Of a stretch of 64,000 nucleotides of DNA, positions 1 through 12,429 are shown in pieces. The notes beneath the pieces are model-generated. The model was given only the letters and a program-made list of their open reading frames with translations, was not told the origin of the DNA and did not search any database. The number at the start of each line of letters is the position of its first letter. The first letter of the stretch is position 1. Position numbers and translations under genes: made by a program. This DNA comes from Daphnia carinata (lineage: Eukaryota > Arthropoda > Branchiopoda > Diplostraca > Daphniidae), in contig NC_081332.1 of NCBI RefSeq assembly GCF_022539665.2, positions 5,285,803 to 5,349,802 of the forward strand. The letters run 5' to 3'.

Positions 1-249
1 TAATAATTTGAGGCCTTGGTAAATAAAAAAAAAATAGGAGGTAAGAAACCAGTTGAAAACAAGATTTTCCATTGTACAAGCGTTAGCAGAAGGTAAAAAT
101 TTCTTGCAGTTTAATTGAGTTCCAATGGTAGTAACTAAAAAGAATTTGTCGGTAAAAACATTCTTTCTTAATCAACACTTCTTTGAATTCTATGGTAAAA
201 CAAAAACTTTTCGACTCCAATAGGAAAAATACAGCCAAAATTTGATATA

Positions 250-322
250 CGACCCTGCCAGGGATCGAACCTGGAATCTCTTGATCCGTAGTCAAGCGCG
301 TTATCCATTGCGCCACAAGGCC
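250..322 (-). tRNA. tRNA-Arg (anticodon ACG)
   Basis: The reverse complement folds as a full 73-nt cloverleaf without an intron. The 7-bp acceptor stem pairs GGCCTTG with CAGGGTC (two G-U pairs), followed by discriminator G. The anticodon stem CTTGA/TCAAG encloses the loop CTACGGA, giving anticodon ACG, and the T arm is CCAGG TTCGATC CCTGG. It reads CGU and, after wobble modification of A34, CGC/CGA arginine codons. Internal A and B boxes are intact, so RNA polymerase III transcription is expected. Confidence 0.96.
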
Positions 323-864
323 ATAAAATCAATGTGTACTAAAACTCAAGTGAAAGATGGAAGATTTCCAGTTTTTAGGGGTAAGCGTTCCATTGCTTGA
401 CTACTCGTGAATTTTATTTTTCTCATTTAAAAATCACATAACAGGCAAATTGCAACAGCAGACTCACGCATAATGAGAGAAATCAATTTTAAATTGACAA
501 TTTATTACTAGTGATCTACGGGAGGTTCAGTTTTAGTAATCTTATAACGTGCGACAAAACACAACAGGCAGGTGTGAACACACTAGGGGAGATAAATACA
601 TTTTACTGTATTCTTTTTTGTGTGTGAAGTCATTTCGCATGAAAAACGAAGAGAAAATGTTAAATAATTCTGTATACAGAGCTGTGAGAAAATCAATAGT
701 AAATGAAGAGAATAATTTGGTTACAGTTAGGAATTTGAAAATCCGAGTGCACAACATTGTCAATACTACATCTCCGTAAGTAAATTCTATTTCACACATT
801 TAATTAAACAACCTAAAAAAAAAAAAAACGTCCCTGGCAGGAAGGTAGAAAGGTCAAATTTCGG
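323..864. other. Intergenic, tRNA-Arg to PhK gamma 3' end
   Basis: This AT-rich 540-base stretch probably holds the 3' UTR of the phosphorylase kinase gene on the minus strand. A forward open frame starts near 549 but is explained as antisense of that gene's last exon region (see rejected items). I see no other gene. Confidence 0.5.
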
Positions 865-3363
865 TTAAGGTCGATTTTGATTAAGATTTGATAGATATAG
901 GTGTTTTAATTCAATTTTAGGGTGGTGTTCAAAGAGAGCGGCTCGATTTTGGCCTTCGCCTTTCTTCACCCAATGCGCGTACACTCGGAACGCACAGGCA
1001 TCGATCACCTAAACCGAATTCGATATTCGTTCAAAAACCAAAAGCCATTTGCATTGGTGCAGAATGTTCAAGAAGACGCTGTTTAGATTGTTACCTTTCG
1101 AACTGCTTTCATGCGATAAGGATCACGGCGAGCGACCATGATGGACAGAGGTTCAGGAGTCAATTTCAACCGTCGGATGCGGACCATTGACTGAACGCAT
1201 AAAATACCGAAGCGGAACATCCGACGTGCGTTAAATACTCGACCATGGTAGTGCTGTCAATAACACAAAGATAAATTAGACAATAATAGACAGACAATGC
1301 GAAACAACCAAATTACTATAATAAGATAAATAACATTTTTAAAAAATCTTATGATGGAAAACATTGGTCGTTAAGTGGTCTTAGCGAAAGGCAAGTGACA
1401 CAGCTAACGTTCCAGGTTTCACGGCGGGTATTATTTTGATCAAAAACACAGTTGGGAGGAGAGTCTGAAGAAGTAGGAACTCACGGTCGTTCCAGGTGCT
1501 GCTAACCCAGTCGACGAAGAAAGAATGCTGAAATCATCGGGTCGCTGCCACCACAAATCCCCACAAAAGAACACAGCAGGCAAATGCAGCGCATGTTGAT
1601 TTTTTGTTTGTTTTTTTGGTTCGAGGTGGGCAACAAGAATAAATTAGTGAAAGTACTTCACACAATCCTAATGAGTTACGTAATACGACGACGATCAATT
1701 TTCAAATTGACAATAAGTTTAGTGGTAACTGATGCACAAAAATAAAAAAGAAGAAAATAAAGGAAGGGCCTATACATGCTAGACACTGACGATTTCCGTT
1801 ATTAAACGCGGAAAAGCCGAAAACGCGTTTCTACAGGCTATTTTATTGCACTACATGGATGGGGAAAGCTTTCCGCATGGGGAGAGAAAACGCAAGCTTG
1901 ATTCTACTTCTTTCAAACTCGTTAAGCCAAAAAGCGACAACACGGGACAGTGGAGTCGAAGGATGCAGGGGGCATTTAACTAATTATTACTAATGATAAC
2001 ATGGATAAATGGCAAAGCTAGACACATAACTTACGAGAACTTGGAAAAATTCGTGTTTAAGTGCTTCGTCCACTGTGAGACGTCGCTTGGGGTCAAGAAT
2101 GAGGAGCTTAGAGATGAGATCTTTAGGAGCATCTGGCCGATAAATTTCGAATGCGTTAAAGTTTTAAAAACAAAAAAGTGAATAAAATAAAAGAATAGAA
2201 AAATACCTGTGATATCATCCCACTCGGGGGAAGTAAAGCTATAACGGCCCTCCATAATATTGCGAAGCATTATCATTTGCTTCCGATGCCAAAATGGGGG
2301 GCAGCCAATCAGTCTGTAAAAATATCATCAGTATTTTGCTACCAAACCGACATGAGCTATCCTAATTATATAACTTACAGGGTAAACATGATGACTCCAC
2401 ACGCCCACCTAACATATCAGATTGTAGGCATTAATAAAAAATAAAATTTTATTTCATTATTTGGTAAGATCTCACATATCAACTTCCTTGCTGTAGCCAT
2501 CAAATCCCTCAAACATATTTGACTTCAGAAGCTCAGGGGCAAGGTATCCTGGTGTACCAACCAACTCTATTGATGTTTGATTAATGATCAAAATAGTGTT
2601 TGGCTAAAATTTAAGAATAAAATTTACCAAACAACTTTTCTCCAGGTTGAAGTATCCTTGCAAAGCCAAAATCTGTTAATTTTACATTCAAATTGTCATC
2701 TAAAAGAATGTTTTCTGGCTTAAGATCACGATGTACAATGTTCATTCTGTGAACATGTTGTAGGGCTTCAAACAATTGTTTCATAATATACCTGTACACA
2801 AAATTCATAATGCAAACATTACCAAATAATATAACAAGAAAGGTATACTTTGTTTTCTTCTCAGAGAGAGTAACAACACTGGTGAGGTAGTCAAAAAGCT
2901 CTCCATTTCGGCACAGCTCAAAAACAAGAAATATGAAGGTTTCCGATTCAAACACATCATGAAGTTCAACTATAAAAGATCTTGGTATTAAAGTTGTGTG
3001 TTTTGCATTTTTCTATTTTTTTATTTTTTACTTATGTAAGGATGTCCTGCTACTCTTCGTAAAATGGCAATTTCCCGTAAGGTAGATTCTCTCATGGCAG
3101 GTCCTTCAGTTTCTGATGGATCACCATTTATGTCCATAATTTTACAGGCATACTCTCTTCCTGTTTCTTTTTCAACGCATCTTCTAACTGTTGAACTAAC
3201 GCCTCTGTAAAGAATAACTTGGTCGTTTAAAGACGTAATTGTAGCGTTAAGCGTGATATGGTTGAATGCACCTTCCAAGGATCTCTTTGGGTTCATACTT
3301 CGCGTAGAACTCTTTGGCTACGTCCTTATCCGGTAACACATCGTCTGTTTCGTCTCTCGCCAT
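865..3363 (-). CDS. PHKG: Phosphorylase b kinase gamma catalytic subunit
   Basis: Ten exons on the minus strand: 3272-3363, 3032-3204, 2849-2969, 2628-2791, 2476-2566, 2379-2408, 2207-2313, 2035-2132, 1095-1253, 865-1008. All phases agree and give 392 aa, close to the 387 aa of human PHKG1. The product is the Ser/Thr kinase that activates glycogen phosphorylase inside the phosphorylase kinase holoenzyme. Visible motifs: glycine loop GRGVSSTV, catalytic HRDLKPEN (Asp about 151), DFGFA (Asp about 169), GTPGYLAPE, and a C-terminal regulatory tail with RIRRLK and [16 protein letters not shown], which in this family carries the calmodulin contacts. Exon 6 of the gene is only 30 nt. The intron before the tail exons (1254-2034) is ten times longer than the others, and I see no gene in it. 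The family call is firm; gamma-1 versus gamma-2 cannot be settled. Confidence 0.95.
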
Positions 3364-3816
3364 CGGAGATTAGAAGTACAACTAAAGAATATTTTTTTTT
3401 CTTGTACCAGGATTTAACTCGGATCAGAGGAATCGTATACGAACTCTAAGGTACAGTACTTGTTAAGGTCGTCTGGCTGGTATGTGGTTTAGGCAAAACA
3501 AAGTCAGCCAAAGTCACGACATCTATGTTGAAAAGCTGTATTATCCCTCTTAACATATCACAAGTTATGACATTATCACGTTTGCGATCTTAACTTTGTC
3601 CGGTGAAATAAAAACCCAAAATAAAGGATGAAAGATAAATAGGAAAATTAAAAACAGCGAAACATAATTTTGCATTGGTTTTTTTTATGGTCTGCAGTAT
3701 CAGGTTTGAAAGAGTCGATCTCAATAACATTTTTGTCACGAAAATTGGAAACCAATTTATACAATACAATATATAATAGGAGGCATCTATGTTAAGGTAT
3801 GGGCCCTGTAAGCAAG
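3364..3816. other. Intergenic, PhK gamma 5' side to RNFT 3' UTR
   Basis: Both neighbours lie on the minus strand, so this 450-base stretch must contain the PhK gamma promoter and 5' UTR and the RNFT 3' UTR. No TATA box, RNA gene or convincing coding frame is visible. Confidence 0.5.
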
Positions 3817-5375
3817 TCAGAAAAGCTGGACAAGATATGAGGTACTGCCATCTTTCCATTTGGGATCTTCGGCGACCGTTGAACGACACATCGGGCATGT
3901 TCTCTCCCTATCCAGCCACATCGACAGGCAATCCTCGCAGAATATATGTTTGCAAGAAAGGAACGTAGGCTTTCGGTAGCTATCATGACAAATGGGGCAC
4001 ATTGGGCCTGCATCTTGTAGTTGTTCATTGGTAGGAAGGCTTCCATAGCACTAGATGAATGACCAAAATAACAGGAATAAATTTTAGCAAGACAAGTTTT
4101 AGAAGACATAAGCTTACTGTGCTTTGAAAAAGTTTTGACACTGAGAGCTTCCATTTGGTTACAAGTTTGACAGCCCTATAAGCTTTGCAGGTCAAATAAA
4201 TCCCACACAGGCAGACTCCAATGAGGGTATCGTAATAATACAAGCTTGAATTTTCACTTGATTGACTGGTTAGAAGGTAGTGAATCCATGGTGGGACTGC
4301 AGCTAGGGCTCGGTAAAGGTGAGACGATCTTTCAACGAAGGCGAAATATTTCCCCTGAACGCAATATGAATCGAGAGATTCTAAACCGACAAGTAACCAA
4401 CAAATGCTTTAAGTTTCATACCCGGTGTGAAATAGGAAAAAATCCTAGTGGAAACGAAACTAGCAGTCCTTTTAAAAAGACTGTAAAAAGTTTCAGGATA
4501 TGATCAGTTGTCGTCACGACCCAAAGCAAATTGGCCAATGACAGCGGCGCAGAATTCGGCGGGAAAACCAAAAGGCTAGTCGAAGTAAGCAACTTTTATG
4601 AGTTATACCACTAATTAAACAGATTTCTTTGATAACAAACCTGTGGTAAAATTCACTGTCACCGCACAGGAAGTGCACTAGTAAGGTGCAGGCAACAATG
4701 TTTACGGTTATTATTCCCAAGGGTTTCAGTTCCCTTTTGCCTTGTTTAGCAACTTCTCTCTGTACAGTCCTATCAGCATGGATAAAAGTCACAACCAATG
4801 CCAAAATAACAAGTATATCTGAAACATTAATTTAAATTGGATAAAAAAATATCAGCTATTTAACAACAAGTGATTTATGTACCTGAGGTGTGTTTGTAAA
4901 TTTCCTTAAATAAAATTAGAATTAAAAAAGGAATGTAAGTCAGAAGTGTTTGCAGAACACCATACATCTCTGGATTCTGTTCCAGAAATAGGTTGATAGC
5001 TGAGAAGGGATTAGTTGACACATTGGTTGCTGGTTGGGTTGTAGGAGAACTGGGAAGGGTGTGCGCATTTGAAGGTGACTGGTTCAAAATGGGACTGTCT
5101 GAACTAGATATGTCTACAGCGGTTTCAATGTTAGTGGCTGGTTGTCCTTGACCACTGGGCTGTGTTAAACTTTCTCTCTGCCGTGCTGGCAATCTCTGAC
5201 CTTGTAGCCATTGTGACAGTACAAGTTGCTGACTGTTTCCTTGCTGAATTTGGAATCTCCAAGTAGGACTATAATATAAAGTAAATTATGCAGTTAACAA
5301 AGTGGATTTCACAATGCTGTACCTTCCAAATGTTAACTGGAAAGGTGAAGTTGGTGGTGGTGGTCTACTTGCCAT
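3817..5375 (-). CDS. RNFT: RING finger and transmembrane protein, RNFT1/2 family (E3 ligase)
   Basis: Six exons on the minus strand: 5323-5375, 4883-5268, 4641-4818, 4422-4575, 4118-4354, 3817-4050, giving 413 aa with consistent phases. The N-terminal 110 residues are Ser/Pro/Thr/Gln-rich and probably cytosolic. Several hydrophobic segments follow (for example TYIPFLILILF, ILVILALVVTFI, TVNIVACTLLVHFL and the YDTLIGVCLCGIYL region). The C-terminus is a C3HC4 RING: C354, C357, C369, H371, C374, C377, C388, C391, followed by WKDGSTS, an arrangement typical of RNFT proteins. Family members are ER-membrane ubiquitin ligases involved in protein quality control. The start Met lies 666 bases from the divergent DNA2 start codon. 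Confidence 0.93.
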
Positions 5376-6040
5376 TCCTTCTTCTGGAAATAACCTAGAA
5401 AATTGTAGGTCACTGTTAGGAATCTATACAAATTGTAAAAATGAAACATCCTTAACCTGATCAATTGCAAAAATTTAATTTAGTAATAGAACGCTTCATT
5501 TCATCAAATAACGATTCCTAGTTGCCGAATCTTCTAGCAGATGATTGTTTCTTTCCTGGAATTCGTTACAAGGGTTACAGAAAGAAACGGTAAATTTTTT
5601 AAATACCGAAAATAGGCCAAAAGTCACTAAAGTCTTGAAAGATTAAAGTGCTATGAAAAACACGTTCGATGCTAGATAAACGTTGCGTCAGCTGAGATAT
5701 TTTTGATAACTTTTGTTAGCTCGCAGCACTTTACTCTGAAAAGCTACATTAGGTTTATCTGGAACCGTACATTTGTTATTGCTTAAGAACGTATCTCGAG
5801 CTCGCCCGTCATCTGCAACGTGAGGGTGCCATATTGCGTCTCTAGATGTCGCCTTGGCGGTTTCCGGTTTCTTTGTATTTCATATTAGTGGCAATCCTGC
5901 TGTCAAAAAATTTAGGCGCGAATGGATTCACATCGAACAGATCTGTGTAAGGTTGAAAGCGAAACTTTGTTGCTTACGAGTAATTTGTCATTTCAGTATA
6001 TTGCTTGTTATCCTTGTCTACACTTCACATTTAATTTATC
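5376..6040. promoter_or_regulatory. Shared upstream region of RNFT (-) and DNA2 (+)
   Basis: These 665 bases separate two divergent start codons, so both core promoters and 5' UTRs must lie here. I see no TATA box in either direction, as usual for housekeeping genes. A TAA codon sits in frame 9 nt upstream of the DNA2 ATG, which supports that start. Shared regulation is inference. Confidence 0.5.
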
Positions 6041-9000
6041 ATGAAGAAACCATTGAAAAAGGATGTCTACAGCCTTGGTAGACACAAAGTTATTGAGTGT
6101 GATAAAACTGAAAATGCCCAGGAAGTGAGACTTGTTGTTTCCCCTATTGACGAAACTCAGAGATGTAAGAAGATTTGCATTCTAAGAGACTTCTGGTAGT
6201 AAGAAATGTTATACATAATTTTAGTGTGATGGTACAGTTTATTTTTCCTTTCACATAGGCTAAACACATTTGTCAATATGGGGGATGTAATTCACATCCA
6301 TGCTGATTGGTATGAATCCTTTGACGAAAATTTTGAAAGCTATGACTTAGCTATAATTGACTGTAGAAGTGGTCTAATTGTTGTCAAACCAGATCTGCTA
6401 ATATCAGGAACCTCAGTTGTTTCCTCCCTCTTTTGTCAGCGTAAAGCTGTGCTCTCTGAGAGATTTCGTGGTATTGAGCCCACCAACCAGGTTATGTTAA
6501 ATGGAACTCTGGTTCACCGCCTTTTACAAAAAGTATGTATTGGTTATCCTGAGTGCTTGTACAAACAGATAAATTTGTATGTGCAATTTTATTAGGCTTT
6601 AATTGGAAAATTCTACGACACTCCTTCTCTGAATCAAATCGCCGACGCGTTACTCAGTGATCCCGCAACGATTCATGATCTCTATGGAGCCAATATACTG
6701 AAATGTAATCTGAAAGAAAGTATTTCGGGTTATATCCCAATGGTCAAGACTTTTATTGATAAATACGTCGTCGATACAAGTCCATACCTTCCGCATGAAA
6801 CTGATACGAAAAAGATAGCAAGCAAAAACGGAAAATATGGCAATCCTCCGACATTTTGGGATGGTCACATTGACACTGTCTGCGATGTAGAAGAAAATAT
6901 GTGGTCACCATGGCTCGGCATCAAGGGGAAGGTCGATTTCACCGTGAAGGTTGTAAATCATTTATACTTTACGAATTTTGATTAAGAAGTTAGTCTATAT
7001 TAATATCACGGAAAACATTACACAGGTGAATGATAAAAAGTTGGGTAAAGTTAAGATGCCTTTAGAGTTGAAGACTGGGCGGTCTTCTTTCTCAGCAGAA
7101 CACAAAGGACAGGTTACCTTATATTCAATGATGATGAATCAACAGAATGGCATAAAGAAAGTTACAGATCCTAACAACCCAGGTGGCTTATTACTTTACC
7201 TCAAAGACGGTGCCATTCAGCATGTTCCTGCAGGACACAACGAAAAACAGGGTCTCGTTCAGCTGAGAAACGAAATGGTCAAATATTTAACCTCTCCTAC
7301 CTCGATTTCGGAAAGCGGAGAAATATCCGAAGCTCCACTTCCCACGCGCATTGATCGCGTGAACCAGTGCAACTCCTGTCCGTTACGAGTTGAATGCACC
7401 ATTTATCAGGTTAGATTTAAATTCCATTTTAACTTAAGCGGTAACCGAGGTTAAACAGTATAAGGTTTCCAAAAGATTGCTGAAGATAGCGCTAACGAAA
7501 CACCGTCGTCAATGCCTTTACCGTTAGAGTCGGTTGATCATTTAACGTCTGCACACCAAAACTATTTTTTACACTGGTCAAAGATGCTGCGGCTCGAATT
7601 TGAAGAAACTCAGGCTCGATCTCGCTCAATAAGCGATATTTGGTGCATTGATCCGCTTGACAGAGAATCTCAAGGAAATTGTATCAGTTATTTACAGGTA
7701 CTTCTACTGCTCGTTTATTAACCAACGTAACGTTCGTTAATTTGAGGAAAAAAAACATTTATTAAACAGGTCGAACATTGCCTAGCGTCCCAAAATCCGA
7801 CATCTGAATTAAACCAATATTCAATCAAACTTGTTCCAGCTAATCGTAATTATCTGCCCACGCGCATTTCCTTGCAACGAGGTGACAGTGTAGTACTCAG
7901 CACAGATAAAGAGGTAGCTGTAGCTACTGGCTGTCTGATTGATATCAGTGCTAGTTCCGTTACCGTATCGACCGACAGGAATGTCCACAATTGGGATCGT
8001 AATTACGAGGTGAGAAGTTTCGTTTAAATTTAAATAAAGGCCTACTTTCAACAAATTTTTGGTTCTCGTACGTCCTTACGGCAAAGTTTTACATAATAAA
8101 AACCTACAAGCTAATTCATTTCGTTTTTTCCATAGGTACTTCATTTGGACAAAATGGAATATCAAGGCGGACAAACTCTTTTGTATGCTAATCTCAGCCG
8201 CTTGATGGCAAATAATGCAAATGCGGCCAAACTCAGAGAGTTGGTCATTGACCAAAGGCTTCCGGTTTTCAAAGCTGGATTGCCAAAATCGCTGCTTGAA
8301 GTGTTGTGGCCTGTTTTAAAGCCCTTGAATGCATTTCAGAGGAGGGCTGTCCTAAAAGCTCTAACCTGCGAAGACTATTGCCTCATAAATGGTCTACCAG
8401 GTACTGGAAAAACTTCTCTCATCGTGGCGTTGATACGACTGGCCGTCCTTCTTGGTCAGTCTGTACTCTTGACCAGCTACACCCATTCTGCTGTTGACAA
8501 CGTCTTGCTCAAACTTGCCCAATTCAATGACGTCGAATTTCTTCGCATTGGACGGGAACACCGAACCCACCCTGCCATTTTGCCTTTTAGTGCAGAAGTT
8601 AAAACTCAAAATTGTCATACCGTAGAGGAACTAGAAACTGTTTACAAGTATATCTACTTCAGCTATATCTGAAATTAAAGTTTAATTTACTCCATATCTG
8701 GCATAGCGTACCTGTGATAGCAGCCACTTGCCTTAGTGTCGGACATCCGGCTCTGATTCGCCGCAAATTTGACTTGTGCATCGTCGACGAAGCTGCGCAA
8801 GCTTTACAATTGGCTGTTCTTGGACCCCTAACAGCTGCCAAAAAATTCGTTCTTGTTGGCGATCCACTTCAACTTCCACCAGTCGTCCAAAGCCGAACTG
8901 CCAAGTAAGGATTTATTTTTTTAATTCCTTTAAGAAAACAAAGTTTGAAAAGCGATGGTGTATTTTAATTTCAACCCGAAATTTTTCGTCAGAAATGTAA

Positions 9001-11900
9001 AGGATGGGATGGGAGGGATTTGATTAAATTCAAATTTTGTTTATGGTTGCGATGTTGTCTCTTCAAGAACCCGCGATGCTTTTTACCAAGACCGCACTAC
9101 CACTGGTCCGTAAGGCGAAACATGAGGCGCATAGTGGTATGAAGAATAGGGGTAAGGCGCGTAGGCGTATCCGTACGGGTTGATCCCTAGTGGAGCTGTT
9201 GCAACTGCGTTTCAATAACAGTAAGATAAATAAGATAAGTCGTTCAAACAACATTAAAATTGAGTAGCGTTTTACCTGGAGCAACGTGGCCACCGGCAAA
9301 CTGTACCACCGTTGGCTGCTCAACTGTTTGCGTTAAAGGGAAATGCTAAGTCACGATGCTTTATGCATGATTTATTTTATTTTTTTTTTCAAAATTAAAA
9401 GTGACTCACCTTTCACCGAAGCCGTGGGGGCAACAACATGAACAGGTGCAGTGGCTACTGGAACTGGTGCCGCAGCAACTACCAAAGGATTTGATCATCT
9501 AGTAGAATAATAAAACACAAATTTCTATTCAAAGATTTTACTTACCAGCAATGGGGACGTGGCTGATAGGCAATTTAGGTGCTTTTCCCACAAGAGGTAG
9601 AAGGGGTCCATTAGATGGCGCCAAAGAAGAGCGAAAGCCATTCTCATCCGCGACGTAGTTGTTAGTCACGATACTTCCATCCGGGTTTGCGTAACTGTAA
9701 TTTTACAATCAGCTATGTTTCCCTTTCTTTGAAAATCAAATTAATTTCTGTACCTGTACGATCCACGGACGATACCGAAAGCATCCTTAGTCTCGCTTCG
9801 CACCTGGTTGGGATCTTGATGACCGAAAGCGTATTGGCCGAGCTCATTTTGCGCATGATATTGGCTTTGAAAGCCTACAGGAACAGCCCCATACTGTACA
9901 TAGGTTGGGTTGGGGACAGCTTTCGCTGCAGCAAACACAAGAACAACGCAAATCTGCTAAGACAATGTGATTAGTTTGGAACTAGAAAATTTTTTTTAAT
10001 TGCTTGTTAAATGAGAAACATACCACGAATTTCATCTTCGTAGAGGAGGCAAGTTGGGCGTATGGGATCTGATGTGGGACTGAGCGTAATACCATCCGTT
10101 TCATGCCCTTTTTTTATACCGGTGCGTTAGTTTTTCGATCTCGATCCTCCCTTTTCTTTAAAGAAAACAAAAAAATGAATCATCACAAAACAAATTGTAA
10201 GCGTTAAACTCCTCCTCTATATTTGGGCGCAACTGAAGGCAGAAGTTATTGTGCTACAGTTCTTTGCGCTCCGCTGAATCTTCAATTTTGTTGTTTACGC
10301 CTTTCTTGGTTTAACCTTGAATCTTCGTGCACATAGTCATTTCGTTTTATTGTTTGGGTTCCGGAATTGGAGATTAAGTATCGTGACGAATTTTTACATC
10401 CCATTTTTTTGTTGTTGTTCGTGAATTATGCGTAAATGGACGTTCATATCCACGTGAAAAGTAATAGTAACAATTTATTTTATGATATTTGTATGGCTGC
10501 CGCATGCAGTTATCCCCGAATTAATTGAGGCCGTTTACCGGCAGATGCGCAGTCCATTAAAGTCAGCGCGACAAACGAAACTATTAAACATTTATTAGCC
10601 ATTATCTGGCGACGTCTTTGAAGTGAGTCACGGTCAAGATCCGCATTCGCACTTGCGTTGTTAGATACTCGTAAAAATTTTTGGCCAGTTGGTTTTTCCC
10701 CAGTTAAAAATATGTTTGTTTTCTACCATATTTCCGGGTCACGTAAAATAATTGTTCTACCCTTGAAATTCCAAAACTTTGTTTGAAACAATTTTCACGT
10801 TAGCTTAATCTTGTTCATTTCTTTTTTGCTCCGCAATAAATAAAGAGCGAAAAGTAAGACCCTATTTGGCAGTGAGGCCCTTGACCCTTGGAATTGCCTA
10901 TGATCTCATGGGAGACGCCCAACGTCGTGATAAAGCTTTCTCACGAAAATATTTACGGATCTTCTCACAGTTCTCTCCACTGATTTTAACTTGCCCTTTT
11001 TTTTAAAGATTTCAATCATTTCCAAACTCTTGGTGTTAGGATGTTTCCGGATATTCATAGTAAATCGCCTTAAGGAATTATTCCGTGTTCACGACTTGGT
11101 CTAAATTTATCATTTTTTTTCACAGATCTTTGGGAATGGATGAATCACTGTTCGTGCGGCTGAGTCGAGTGACACCCACAGCCGCTGTAACCCTCAAGCT
11201 TCAATACCGGATGTGCGGCCCGGTCAATATTCTGGCCAATAAATTGACGTACGGAGGCGAGCTGGAGTGTGGCAATGAAGCCATCGAGCTGGCAACGCTC
11301 CAATTGCCTTCTCTTACTTCCATCGAACAGGAATATGCTGATCGACCATGGCTTCTCTCGGTCATTAAACCTGGATTACGTCATGCTGTTGTCTTCCTCG
11401 ACACAAGCTTGTTGGGTGCTATCAAAGCCAATCATTCGGAAATCGAAAGTGATGAGAGCACCAAATCGCCAGTTAATCATTTGGAAGCCAAATTGGCTCT
11501 ACTTATTGTTAAGGCGTTGCACGGCAGCGGCTTACCTTACGACCAAATGGGAATTATCGCACCTTACCAGTCGCAGGTGCAGCATTTGAAGAAGATGACG
11601 ATTGACACACCCGAATTAGAGATCAACACAGTTGATCAGTACCAAGGTCGTGATAAAGAAGCCATTATTTACAGCTGTACTAAGAGTGAAAAAGATGGCG
11701 AATCAACTGTCGCGGAAGGCACGCAAACAATTTTGCATGACATAAGACGTTTGACTGTAGCCCTGACGCGAGCCAAGCACAAACTGATTGTCATCGGTGA
11801 CAGTGAAACTCTTCAGCGGTATCCGCCTTTTGCGAAACTCCTAAACTCGCTGGAAGCGTCGCAGCGCTATCAACTGTGTCCCGGAAAGGATCAAATTTGA
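6041..11900 (+). CDS. DNA2: DNA replication ATP-dependent helicase/nuclease DNA2
   Basis: Nine exons: 6041-6195, 6259-6532, 6596-6949, 7026-7409, 7476-7697, 7770-8009, 8136-8647, 8707-8904, 11126-11900; 1037 aa, close to human DNA2 at 1060. The N-terminal RecB-like nuclease half shows CDVEENMWSPWLGIKGKVD and LELKTG. The Fe-S cysteines appear as C111 plus C376-x2-C379-x5-C385. The C-terminal superfamily 1 helicase has the Walker A motif GLPGTGKT (629-636), CIVDEAAQ, GDPLQLPP, QYRM, VDQYQGRDK and ALTRAKHK. In other eukaryotes the enzyme trims long Okazaki flaps and resects double-strand breaks with RPA and BLM-type helicases. The last intron (8905-11125) is far longer than the rest and hosts an antisense cuticle gene. 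Confidence 0.97.
9083..10035 (-). CDS. Cuticle protein with Rebers-Riddiford chitin-binding domain, nested in a DNA2 intron
   Basis: Six exons on the minus strand: 10024-10035, 9754-9956, 9546-9694, 9410-9478, 9276-9323, 9083-9204, giving 200 aa. The first coding exon holds only four codons. A signal peptide (MKFVQICVVLVFAAAKA) leads to an R&R region with the recognisable core Y-x-NPDGS-x5-YVADENGF. A Val/Ala/Pro-rich linker and a Tyr/Pro-rich C-terminal tail (YGYAYAPYPYSSYHYAP) follow, which is normal for exoskeletal structural proteins that bind chitin. All exons lie inside the last intron of DNA2 on the opposite strand. A TATA box sits about 80 nt upstream of the ATG, so the gene has its own promoter. 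It is secreted to the cuticle by epidermal cells, probably under moulting control, unlike its host gene. Confidence 0.93.
10112..10118 (-). promoter_or_regulatory. TATA box of the nested cuticle gene
   Basis: TATAAAA on the minus strand, 77 nt upstream of the cuticle protein ATG. Strong TATA boxes are usual for cuticle genes, and the spacing predicts transcription start near 10085. Confidence 0.65.
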
Positions 11901-12429
11901 GTGCCTTAGCATGATCTCTTAGGTTCTTAGATTAATCTTGCCAAACTTGTGAAATAGCCATTTCGTTTTAGAATTTCCAGTTTTCGTTTTAAATGTTTTT
12001 GTATGATCGCTAATTTTCTTGCTCAAATTTTTGCATTTTGGAATTCTTTTTTTAGAATTTTAGTTTTTTTAAAAACTCCGCATCTCATTAGCTTTAGTTG
12101 AAAAATTTCTTGCCAATTTTCAAACTTTAAATCAGGACTCTGTATACACTTTTTTTTTTAGTAATTCCGTGGGGAGAATAAATTCAAATGAAATCGAAGT
12201 GGGTTTGTTTATAAAGCGATTTTGTATTTTTGTTCATGCAAGGACACGATTCGTCATCCATTGTATTTTAACTAAATGAAAGGATGCGAGGGATGTTTTC
12301 GATTTTTTTTTCTTGTTTGATAAGCGATACGCACCCTCAACGATTTAATTGTAGTCTTCCGAGTATGTGAGATAGGACTAAATCTTGTACAGAGTAAGAT
12401 ATTAGTTTGCTGTTACTCGTTGGAACAGA
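11901..12429. other. Intergenic, DNA2 3' UTR to PRODH
   Basis: T-rich sequence with several long T runs, consistent with the DNA2 3' UTR followed by the promoter of the dehydrogenase. I see no gene or TATA box. Confidence 0.5.

Noticed and set aside
549-1086. A tidy two-exon forward gene (549-775 joined to 921-1086 in phase)
   Set aside because: The second exon is exactly antisense to the PhK gamma exon encoding [16 protein letters not shown], which continues a strongly supported ten-exon gene.
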